A stretch of DNA of 36,825 bases from Oscillospiraceae bacterium (GTDB taxonomy: Bacteria; Bacillota; Clostridia; Oscillospirales; CAG-272), in NCBI GenBank assembly GCA_015064135.1, contig SVSU01000007.1, forward strand, positions 1-36,825, written 5' to 3'. Under the pieces are notes generated by a model, which was not told the origin of the DNA, ran no database searches, and saw nothing but the letters and a program-made list of their open reading frames with translations. Below are positions 1-7,377 of the stretch, one piece after another; the stretch's first letter is position 1, and every line of letters begins with the position of its first letter. Made by a program: the position numbers and the translations under genes.

Positions 1-203
1 TTCTGCGCCTGTTCGTTAATATCAGCCAGATAAGTCCATAGGTTTCCGCTAAGACATAAATCATTAAAAAGAATAGGGCGATGTTCCTTGATATAATCCC
101 TATGCATCCGTCCCCATCGACCAATAGATCTGCTTTCTTCCGGCAAACGAATATCGGGAATGTAATAGTCTCCGCAACAAATATAGTTCAGCTCTTGCAT
201 CAT
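1..203 (-). CDS. TnpV-like transposon-encoded protein, truncated by the window edge
   Basis: Minus-strand reading from ATG at 203 gives MMQELNYICCGDYYIPDIRLPEESRSIGRWGRMHRDYIKEHRPILFNDLCLSGNLWTYLADINEQAQ. This matches the TnpV pattern (Y.PDL..PE...IG.(W/Y)GR..R.YLKEHR..L). GGAGG lies upstream of the ATG. It is not in the supplied ORF track because it runs off the window. Confidence 0.8.
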   Translation of the reverse strand, partial: MMQELNYICCGDYYIPDIRLPEESRSIGRWGRMHRDYIKEHRPILFNDLCLSGNLWTYLADINEQAQ

Positions 204-249
204 ATGTACCTCCAATCACAGTTCAAAAAAGCTCTTAAAAGCAGAAAAA

Positions 250-282
250 GGCGATACCTGGTTGGTAAAACCAAGTATCACC
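250..282. repeat. Imperfect hairpin upstream of the TnpV-like gene
   Basis: GGCGATACCTGGTT-ggtaa-AACCAAGTATCACC stem-loop with two mismatches. Confidence 0.5.
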
Positions 283-398
283 AATTTTTCTTGTCGCATC
301 CTGTACGGCAGCTACCCTATGTCAGTATTCGTTCAATACTGTTTTATTGGAAGCTACCCGAATGGTGGCTGTTTTTTATATCATAATGTGTTTGATGG

Positions 399-1067
399 CT
401 AAACTTTTTTTATTCTCCCGTACACCAATGAGCCTATGGCGCTGATTGCCAGAGTAGCGGCGAATACGATGAGGGCAAAGGAGTAGTTTTCGCTTCCCAA
501 TGCGTTTCCGCCTACCGTTGAGGTGATAATGGAGGGAATGCGTGCCGTCATGGAGATGAGCAGGAATTGCGGCAGAGTGATGGGGGCAAGGCCGGCAGCA
601 TAGGTAAGCATATCCTTCGGGGTTCCGGGGAGAAGAAAAAGGAGAAACATCAGCCTTTTCAGCCGTCTCGGATTGCGGAACAGACGGAAGGAGTTGAGCT
701 TTTCTTCCGAGAAAAATACCGCCGCCGCTTTTTTGCCGAATCGCCTTACAAAAAGAAACACCAACGCACTGCCGATGGCGCATCCCATGAGGCAGAGAAG
801 GGTTCCTTCAACGGCTCCGAACGCGTATCCTGCACCGATCTCCATGGGTTCCCCGGGAATGAACGCTACAAATACCTGGAGGATTACCATTCCGAGAAAC
901 AGGAGCTTTCCACTAAAACCGTGCTCGTCCACCCACTCTCTGAATTGCTCGGGCTCCGATACAAACTCAATGAGAGGTCGGCCGATGAACACAAAAACCG
1001 CGGCAAGGAACAGAATAAACACAATAAAGCCTGCTGCTGCCGCCATTTTCCGCTGTCGTTCGTTCAT
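399..1067 (-). CDS. TVP38/TMEM64 (SNARE-associated/DedA-like) family membrane protein
   Basis: Multiple TM segments. Motifs such as FIPGEPMEIGAGYAFG and FLLPGTPKDMLTYAAGL are typical of the family. Confidence 0.9.
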   Translation of the reverse strand: MNERQRKMAAAAGFIVFILFLAAVFVFIGRPLIEFVSEPEQFREWVDEHGFSGKLLFLGMVILQVFVAFIPGEPMEIGAGYAFGAVEGTLLCLMGCAIGSALVFLFVRRFGKKAAAVFFSEEKLNSFRLFRNPRRLKRLMFLLFLLPGTPKDMLTYAAGLAPITLPQFLLISMTARIPSIITSTVGGNALGSENYSFALIVFAATLAISAIGSLVYGRIKKV

Positions 1068-1168
1068 GGCATCTCCTTTTTTGATATCCTGTGGCTTAAA
1101 CTTTACGGTTATATGATACCATCATTGCGTGACCGATACAAGTGTTTTTTTTGAAGAATATGAAAACA

Positions 1169-1350
1169 GGGCTGTTGCATTTGCAATGCCCCAGCCCAAG
1201 AGGATTGATTTGGCGGCCAAAAGTCCGCCATTTTGGGCATTCTTGATGCCCAAAAACATCAACCTCTGCCTCAAATTCTTTCGGAATTTCCAAAAATGGC
1301 TCCTGTGGGAGCCATTTTTGAGGGGGTATTGCGCTTAACGCAACACCCCC
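1169..1350. repeat. Structured multi-hairpin element, copy A
   Basis: Successive stems: GGGCTG/CAGCCC, TGGCGG/CCGCCA, TTTTGGGCAT/ATGCCCAAAA, AAATTC/GAATTT, AAAAATGGCTCC/GGAGCCATTTTT, GGGGGT..TTGCG/CGCAA..ACCCCC. Homologous to 3969-4145. Confidence 0.85.
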
Positions 1351-1637
1351 ATATGTTAACTGTCGCATTTTGAGTGGCGAAACACTCACTTGTAACTTTC
1401 TCACTCAGGGCTGAGATTCACCCACAGTGTTATTATGCCCCGTTTTTGTTATAATGTCAACACAAATACGATACTTTTTTCAATCATTTATTCTTGAATG
1501 TTTGGAGAGAATATGGTATAATCAACTTGGTTATCTGAAACCGGGTAAAGAAAAAATCTTAGTTTGTCAGGTACAGAGGAAGGGAGCGAAAAAATGTATA
1601 CTCACATTTCTTTTTCAGAGAGACGGAGGATCATACC

Positions 1638-3356
1638 TTGAGATATAAACGAATTGGTTTCATCGTTGCTGCATTTACACTGCTGATCCTGATGTTCACA
1701 GCTTGCTGTCGCAACGCTGACATGGAAATGAGTGCAGGAACAGAGTCAACATGGGATACTGCGGTACCCACTGCTGACTCGTCTGATGCGCCAGAATGCA
1801 TATCCCTTGAAGAACTGAATTTATATACGATCGTCTGCCCGGAGCAAGCATCAAAGGCATTGTCGATGGCAGAGGATTATTTGCGTAATAAAATTCTTGT
1901 AAAATGCGGGGTCGAGCTGAAAACAGAATCGGATGCTGTTTCGGAAGATGATCTGCCGTTGAATATCCCCGAATGTGAGATCCTGCTTGGTGTTTGTGAC
2001 AGAGAGGAAAGTCGGCAATTCTTCGGAGATATGAAAATATCCGATTACGGCTATGCCATGATCGGTAAAAAACTTGTAATCTGCGGCGGTTCTGAAGAGG
2101 CAACCGTTCAGGCGATCTATGCATTTATCGATTCTGTGGTTCAACAGTACGATACCGCCTCGGAAACCTTTTACTGTAATACGGATTCCTTCCTGCATCG
2201 GGGAACGTATGAGATCGAAACACTGACAGTTCAGGGGAATGACATATCAGAATATGCGGTCGTTTATCCGGATCAGAATACATTTTGCAAGAATCTGGCA
2301 GCGGAGTTTGTAGAGAGGATCCTTTCGTCAACGGGAATTTTATTGACAATCGGAAGTGATGCGAAAGAACCGAGCGGAAAAGAAATTCTGATCGGCACGA
2401 CAAACCGTTCGGACTGCGCCGGAATGACATGCACAATAGAAACAGGAGCATATCAGATCGGTGCAGAAGGAAATTATATATATGCGCGCGGTGCGGAAGG
2501 AATCGGCGATTATTCTGCGGTTTACGCTTTAATTGATTCCTTTCTTGATCCTGCGGATCTGAATCGACAGGTCGTCCTTGAGGCGGCTGAAATAAAGGAG
2601 GTTCCTATGGAAGATACCCTGAAAGCAATGAGCTTTAATATTTATTACACATCTCTGACCCAGGACAGAAAAGAGAGCGTGAGACAAACCATTCTCCGTT
2701 TTTTGCCCGACACTGTCGGTCTGCAGGAGGCGACACCTGAGTGGATGAAGTATCTGCAGGCCTCCATGGGCGATATCTATGATTCTGTCGGTCTCGGGAG
2801 AGACGGAGGAGCCAATGGGGAACACAGTGCGATACTCTACAGAAAGGATCGCTTTGATCTGATTGAGACGGGAACCAAGTGGATGTCCGAAACCCCTGAT
2901 GAGGTCTCAAAATTCGAGGAATCATCACTCAATCGTATATTCACATACGCCATCCTTTCGGATAAAAAGAGCGGCACAGAGATCATGGTGGTGAATACAC
3001 ACCTGGAACATACAAGTTCCGCGGCACGGGAGCGTCAGGTGGGAGTATTGCTGGATTTTCTGGAGAATTACACACAGTATCCCATTGTTCTGACCGGAGA
3101 CTTCAACGCATCTCCGGAAAGCAATGTCTACCGTACGGTTACAGCGGCGTTGGCGGATTCCTCGGAGATCGCCGAAACAGCAGAACGGAGATCTACTTAC
3201 CATAATTACGGAAAGTCAGCGGCCCGGATTGATTATGCTTTTGTCAGCAGTGAGAATATTGAGGTTCTGCACTATCGGGTGATTACAGAGAAGATGAACG
3301 GAATGCTCCCCTCCGACCACTATGCTTTGCTGATTGAATATGACGTTCTTCCGTAA
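1638..3356 (+). CDS. Lipoprotein with C-terminal endonuclease/exonuclease/phosphatase (EEP) domain and two N-terminal repeats
   Basis: Signal peptide with lipobox-like FTAC. C-terminal EEP motifs: MSFNIYY, GLQEA, VNTHLEH, TGDFNASP, RIDYAFVS, SDHYALL. Confidence 0.88.
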   Translation: MRYKRIGFIVAAFTLLILMFTACCRNADMEMSAGTESTWDTAVPTADSSDAPECISLEELNLYTIVCPEQASKALSMAEDYLRNKILVKCGVELKTESDAVSEDDLPLNIPECEILLGVCDREESRQFFGDMKISDYGYAMIGKKLVICGGSEEATVQAIYAFIDSVVQQYDTASETFYCNTDSFLHRGTYEIETLTVQGNDISEYAVVYPDQNTFCKNLAAEFVERILSSTGILLTIGSDAKEPSGKEILIGTTNRSDCAGMTCTIETGAYQIGAEGNYIYARGAEGIGDYSAVYALIDSFLDPADLNRQVVLEAAEIKEVPMEDTLKAMSFNIYYTSLTQDRKESVRQTILRFLPDTVGLQEATPEWMKYLQASMGDIYDSVGLGRDGGANGEHSAILYRKDRFDLIETGTKWMSETPDEVSKFEESSLNRIFTYAILSDKKSGTEIMVVNTHLEHTSSAARERQVGVLLDFLENYTQYPIVLTGDFNASPESNVYRTVTAALADSSEIAETAERRSTYHNYGKSAARIDYAFVSSENIEVLHYRVITEKMNGMLPSDHYALLIEYDVLP

Positions 3357-3397
3357 AGATCGGCAAATACGTCATGTTCGGACAGTGCTATCATATC

Positions 3398-3740
3398 ATC
3401 TCTCTTGCCCGTTCTTCTACAATTTCATTTCGATATCCGCAGTTCACACTGTTCACGATTATGAACATAGCTTGCCTTCACCAGTCCGTGACGTACCAGA
3501 TCGGCAAACCATTCCGCATCCTTCACGTCTGTCTTCCTTCCCGGCACTGCTTTGATGTGATGGGCATTAACTACAATTGTTTCGATTCCCTCACTTTCCA
3601 GAATATTGTATACCGGATTCCAGTATACTCCTGTGCTTTTCATTGCTGCAACCTGACAGCCTGTTTCTTTGATCCAACTGCACAGGTTCAGTATGTTATC
3701 CGTCATGGTTCCGAATTCTCGGATTTTTTTCCTCCGAAGT
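3398..3740 (-). pseudogene. IS110-family (DEDD) transposase remnant, truncated at both ends and frameshifted
   Basis: KKIREFGTMTDNILNLCSWIKETGCQVAAMKSTGVYWNPVYNILE...NAHHIKAVPGRKTDVKDAEWFADLVRHGLVKASYVHNREQCELR is IS110-like. The similarity continues in another frame as RYRNEIVEERARE and then ends abruptly. Confidence 0.88.
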
Positions 3741-3960
3741 ATTTTTTACAAGCCGATGGGCTCCTTTCTTCGTTGTTGGCTGTCCTGCGTGCTCACCTTA
3801 CGGCGGCTACATTATTGGGTACACTAAAGGAGCCTTGATCAGTCTGTCGCACGGATTCTTTCATACCAATCCCTTTACGACCTTCTCGGCTCCTTTAGTC
3901 TACCATACTTACTTCACTTTGTACACCCTGTTTTCATTCTTTGGGTGAGGTTTCTTCCTC
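3741..3960 (-). mobile_element. Probable non-coding end of the IS110-family element
   Basis: Non-coding DNA directly upstream of the transposase remnant. It contains a ribosome-binding-like GGAGG at the transposase side and a 12-bp perfect inverted repeat (3823-3834/3888-3899). Confidence 0.5.
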
Positions 3961-3968
3961 ATGTTTGT

Positions 3969-4145
3969 CTGTTGCATTTGCAATGCACCAGCCCTGGAGT
4001 TTGATTTGGCGGTCTGAAAACCGCCATTTTGGACATTAAAATGTCCAAAAATATCAAACATCCGTGTCAAATTACTTCGTAATTTACAATAATATCTCCG
4101 AAAGGAGAAATTTTTGTGGGGGTGACCGCTTAACGCGACACCCCC
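3969..4145. repeat. Structured multi-hairpin element, copy B
   Basis: Same order of motifs and stems as copy A: GTTGCATTTGCAATGC.CCAGCCC, GGCGG/CCGCC, TTTTGGACAT/ATGTCCAAAA, AAATTA-CTTCG-TAATTT, TCTCC-GAAA-GGAGA, GGGGGTG/CACCCCC with GCTTAACGC. Confidence 0.85.
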
Positions 4146-4159
4146 GTCTTTTCGTGTTG

Positions 4160-4696
4160 TTATTCCCGTACCAGGGCATCCGTGATTTCACAAATATACA
4201 TCATGTGAAAATCTCCCGCGGCATAGTTTTTCAGCGGTTCTTCGCTGAGGAATGCGTCCTTGTTCAGATATTCCTTGTACAGCGGGCGCACTTTCAGTAC
4301 AAGTCGTGCTTCCTCAAAATATACGTTTCTTCCATCGTTTTCTGCTTCACAAACGGGGGTCAGACCGCATTCCTTTGCTTTGTCATATTCCCTGCCGCTT
4401 TTGCTGCCGCAGAAGGACAGCGCCCTGCGGTATTCCTCCCCGAAGAAGGAAAGGGTCATGGTGTCGTTTCTCTCCGTAAAGGTGAAGGTGTGACGCTGGG
4501 GACGGATGAACACAAATGCAACGGGTTTGTTCCACAGTACGCCCACTCCTCCCCAACTTGCGGTCATGGTATTGTAATCTTTGCCGCAGATGAGATCTCC
4601 TTCAGGGTCGGCGGCAGTTACCAACATCCAGTCCTCACCGATGAGCTTGAATGTGTTGTCGTTTATGGCGTTGGGGGCGATTTTTTTGAAGTTCAT
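4160..4696 (-). CDS. Flavin reductase-like (FMN-binding) family protein
   Basis: Protein contains CGKDYNTMTASWGGVGVLWNKPVAFVFIRPQRHTFTF, the flavin reductase-like domain signature. Confidence 0.88.
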   Translation of the reverse strand: MNFKKIAPNAINDNTFKLIGEDWMLVTAADPEGDLICGKDYNTMTASWGGVGVLWNKPVAFVFIRPQRHTFTFTERNDTMTLSFFGEEYRRALSFCGSKSGREYDKAKECGLTPVCEAENDGRNVYFEEARLVLKVRPLYKEYLNKDAFLSEEPLKNYAAGDFHMMYICEITDALVRE

Positions 4697-4719
4697 GGGG
4701 TTACCTCCATTGTTTATGT

Positions 4720-4776
4720 GTGTAAGAAATTGGAGTCAATTAGAAATTGGAGCCAATCAGAAGTTGGAGCCGTTCC
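4720..4776 (-). repeat. Three tandem 17-bp units at the 3' end of the MIF-like gene
   Basis: Minus strand: GGCTCCAACTTCTGATT / GGCTCCAATTTCTAATT / GACTCCAATTTCTTACA. The first unit carries the stop codon. Confidence 0.8.
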
Positions 4777-5098
4777 AGCCCCAGTGGAAAACTTCCTCAT
4801 ACTTTACATAGATCCTGTCGGGGGAGATACCCGTCTCTTTTGCGAGAAGCGTGCAGACATCGGCGGTCATTTTGTCGTATGCTTCGTCACTTCCCTTGCC
4901 GAAAAGGGCAATGTTTACATAGGCACAGGGCTCATCGGTTCCCTTGAAGTACATATGGCAGTTGTCTGCAAAATCCAGCATGAGCCAGTTTTCCGTCTTG
5001 CCGGGAAAGTTTTCGATCAGCTTTCCGAGGGCGGTTTTGAGAGTGAGCTCCTTCTCCTTTGAGAGAGAGGTGGACAGTTTTGTTTCGATATAGGGCAT
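4757..5098 (-). CDS. MIF/phenylpyruvate tautomerase-related family protein
   Basis: MPYIETKLS start with Pro2, plus the VNIALFG and ISPDRIYVKYEEVFHWGWNGSNF C-terminus typical of the MIF family. Confidence 0.9.
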   Translation of the reverse strand: MPYIETKLSTSLSKEKELTLKTALGKLIENFPGKTENWLMLDFADNCHMYFKGTDEPCAYVNIALFGKGSDEAYDKMTADVCTLLAKETGISPDRIYVKYEEVFHWGWNGSNF

Positions 5099-5207
5099 GG
5101 CGTTATCCTTTCATTTTAATATATTTTCTTTTGGGTCAAAAAATGTGTGTGCTTTTAGTATATCAAAGACGGGGGCTGTTGTCAAGAACGATGTTCTGTT
5201 AAATATT

Positions 5208-5267
5208 TAATTTGATATTGACTTTCAATTTCGATTGTGCTATAATTTGATAGTCAATATCAAATTA
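5208..5267 (+). promoter_or_regulatory. Promoter and probable Fur-family operator for the zinc operon
   Basis: -35 TTGACT (5218-5223), 17-bp spacer, -10 TATAAT (5241-5246). Flanked by 16-nt perfect inverted arms TAATTTGATATTGACT (5208-5223) and AGTCAATATCAAATTA (5252-5267). Confidence 0.8.
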
Positions 5268-5279
5268 TAGGAAATTATT

Positions 5280-5702
5280 ATGACTCAGAGAATCTATAAA
5301 ACAAAACAACGGGACGAAATACTTCGTTTTCTTATGGAAAACAAGGACTGCTGTTTCTCCGCCCGTGAGATCTCCGATAAGGTTACAGCAGGGGAAGCGA
5401 CAGTGTTCCGCACCCTTGCCGTTCTTGTGAGGGAGAATCGGATCCGCAAGTTTTCCCGTGGGGGAAGCGGCAGAGGAGAGTGCTCCTATTATCAGTATAA
5501 TGCGGATGAGACCTGCGCTATGCATATACATCTGAAATGCGAGGATTGCGGCAAACTGCTCCACATGGATTGCAGTTTCATGGACGAGATCACGAGCCAT
5601 TTCAGCCGGGATCACGGCTTTTTTGTTGACTGCGGCAGAACAGTGATCTACGGCAGATGCACCGACTGTATGGATAAAGTGAGAAGGTCGGAGGTGCTTT
5701 GA
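5280..5702 (+). CDS. Fur-family transcriptional regulator (Zur-like by context)
   Basis: Fur-type winged helix followed by HIHLKCEDCGKLLHMDC and CGRTVIYGRCTDC. First gene of a zinc ABC operon. Confidence 0.92.
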   Translation: MTQRIYKTKQRDEILRFLMENKDCCFSAREISDKVTAGEATVFRTLAVLVRENRIRKFSRGGSGRGECSYYQYNADETCAMHIHLKCEDCGKLLHMDCSFMDEITSHFSRDHGFFVDCGRTVIYGRCTDCMDKVRRSEVL

Positions 5703-6634
5703 TGAAGTGTATCAAGAAAATCGCCGCAATTCTGCTGTCTGCGGTAATTATGGGCGGCGTTTGCGGATGTGCTTCCAATGACGGCGTGCCCGTGTCCGAC
5801 GATGCTGTGACCATTGTTACATCAAATTTTGCCCTGTACGATTTCGCGAGGGTCTATGAGACCGACGGCATACGCGCCGAGATGCTGATTGCTCCCGGAA
5901 CCGAATCCCACGACCTTGAAGCCACCCTTTCCGATGTTTCCGTGATCAGCGAGGCGGATATTTTCGTCTATGCAGGGGGAGAGAGTGACCTTTGGGTGGA
6001 GTCGTTGTTTGCATCTCTCGGCGAGGGGGGGGAGAATATCATCCGCATCAATGCCCTTGAACTGGTCGGGGAGCTCCATGAGCACACTCAGGAAGAACAC
6101 GAGCACACCCATGAGGCAGACGAGCACACCTGGACTTCCATCCCCAACGCAATCACCTTGATCGAGGAGATAGGCAGAGCCATACAAAAAACGGATGAAA
6201 CAAAGGCTCTCTCCCCGAAGGCGGAAGAGTATGTAGGGGAGCTGAATGCTCTTGATGAAGAATACAGGTCTTTGACGGAAACGGCGAAAAGACTTGAGGT
6301 TGCCGTGGCAGACCGTTTCCCCTTTACACATATGGCAGAGGAGTACGGCATTGCCTATTCCGCCGCCTTTGACGGCTGCACCTCAAACGTGGAGGTGCCT
6401 CTTTCGGTCATCAGCGGCATGATAGAGGAGGTAAAGGTCAAGGAGCTTCCGGCAGTGTTCTATATTGAATTTTCCGACCGAACAGCAGTGGATGCGGTGT
6501 GCAGGGAAACGGGTGCGGTTCCTCTGCTGCTTCATTCCTGCCACAATGTAACAAAGGAAGAATTTTCAAGCGGTGTGACTTACCTTGATCTGATGACACA
6601 GAATCTTGAAAACCTGAAAATAGCACTGAATTGA
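5702..6634 (+). CDS. Zinc/metal ABC transporter substrate-binding lipoprotein (ZnuA/AdcA-like)
   Basis: Lipobox GGVCGC. His-rich loop HEHTQEEHEHTHEADEHTW followed by TSIPNAITLIEEIG. ZnuA-type architecture. Confidence 0.93.
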   Translation: MKCIKKIAAILLSAVIMGGVCGCASNDGVPVSDDAVTIVTSNFALYDFARVYETDGIRAEMLIAPGTESHDLEATLSDVSVISEADIFVYAGGESDLWVESLFASLGEGGENIIRINALELVGELHEHTQEEHEHTHEADEHTWTSIPNAITLIEEIGRAIQKTDETKALSPKAEEYVGELNALDEEYRSLTETAKRLEVAVADRFPFTHMAEEYGIAYSAAFDGCTSNVEVPLSVISGMIEEVKVKELPAVFYIEFSDRTAVDAVCRETGAVPLLLHSCHNVTKEEFSSGVTYLDLMTQNLENLKIALN

Positions 6635-6681
6635 ATCCTTGGTTGTTAAAAGTTTATGATGAGAGGGATCAACAAACAAAA

Positions 6682-7305
6682 ATGGAATTGATAAAAGCAG
6701 ATAAGCTGGTGCTGTCCTACGACGGAAAAGCGGTTATCGACGGGCTGTCCTTTACGGTGAATGAGGGGGACTATATAGCTGTTGTGGGGGAGAACGGAAG
6801 CGGAAAAAGCACACTGATGAAAGCGATCACGGGGGAACTGAAGCCGGTTTCCGGTATGCTTGAACGGTGTGCGGAGCTGAAAAAATACGGCGTTGGCTAT
6901 TTGCCCCAGCAGTCTGCCATCCAAAAAGACTTTCCGGCATCGGTGTATGAAGCGGTGCTTTCGGGGAATATCCGACGCAGCTCCTTCGGCTTTGGCTGGA
7001 ACAGGGAATCGAAGGATAGGGCAGACGAATATATCCACCTCCTCGGCATCTGCAAGTTGAAGAGCAGATCCTTTCAGGAGTTGTCGGGCGGTCAGCGTCA
7101 GCGTGTGCTTCTGGCGCGTGCCATGTGCGCCTCCGACAAGCTGCTTCTGCTGGATGAGCCAATTACGGGGCTTGATGAAGGGGCGGCAGAGGATATGTAC
7201 CGCGCCATCCGCCTTGTCAACGATAACGGTACCGCTGTCATCATGGTCTCCCACGACAGAAAACGGGCAGAGGATGAGGCTGACAGAGTGATTCAACTTA
7301 AATAG
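6682..7305 (+). CDS. Metal ABC transporter ATP-binding protein (ZnuC-like)
   Basis: Walker A GENGSGKS, signature LSGGQRQRVLLARA, Walker B LLLLDEP. The supplied ORF begins at 6631, but MELIKADKL at 6682 is the likelier start. Confidence 0.93.
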   Translation: MELIKADKLVLSYDGKAVIDGLSFTVNEGDYIAVVGENGSGKSTLMKAITGELKPVSGMLERCAELKKYGVGYLPQQSAIQKDFPASVYEAVLSGNIRRSSFGFGWNRESKDRADEYIHLLGICKLKSRSFQELSGGQRQRVLLARAMCASDKLLLLDEPITGLDEGAAEDMYRAIRLVNDNGTAVIMVSHDRKRAEDEADRVIQLK

Positions 7306-7377
7306 TGTTACAATATAAAAAGGTTTGGTGGAGGTTTGGAGGTGCCTTTCCTCAAAAGGGGTCTTCAAAAGAATAAC

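Noticed and set aside
81-386. 101-aa plus-strand ORF at the left edge
   Set aside because: Antisense to the TnpV-like gene and crosses a hairpin; composition not protein-like.
1096-1404. Minus-strand ORF of 102 aa (MRKLQVSVSPLK...)
   Set aside because: It translates straight through structured element copy A; the coding frame is a by-product of the repeat, not a gene.
4064-5062. 332-aa plus-strand ORF
   Set aside because: Runs antisense across two well-supported genes (flavin reductase and MIF-like).
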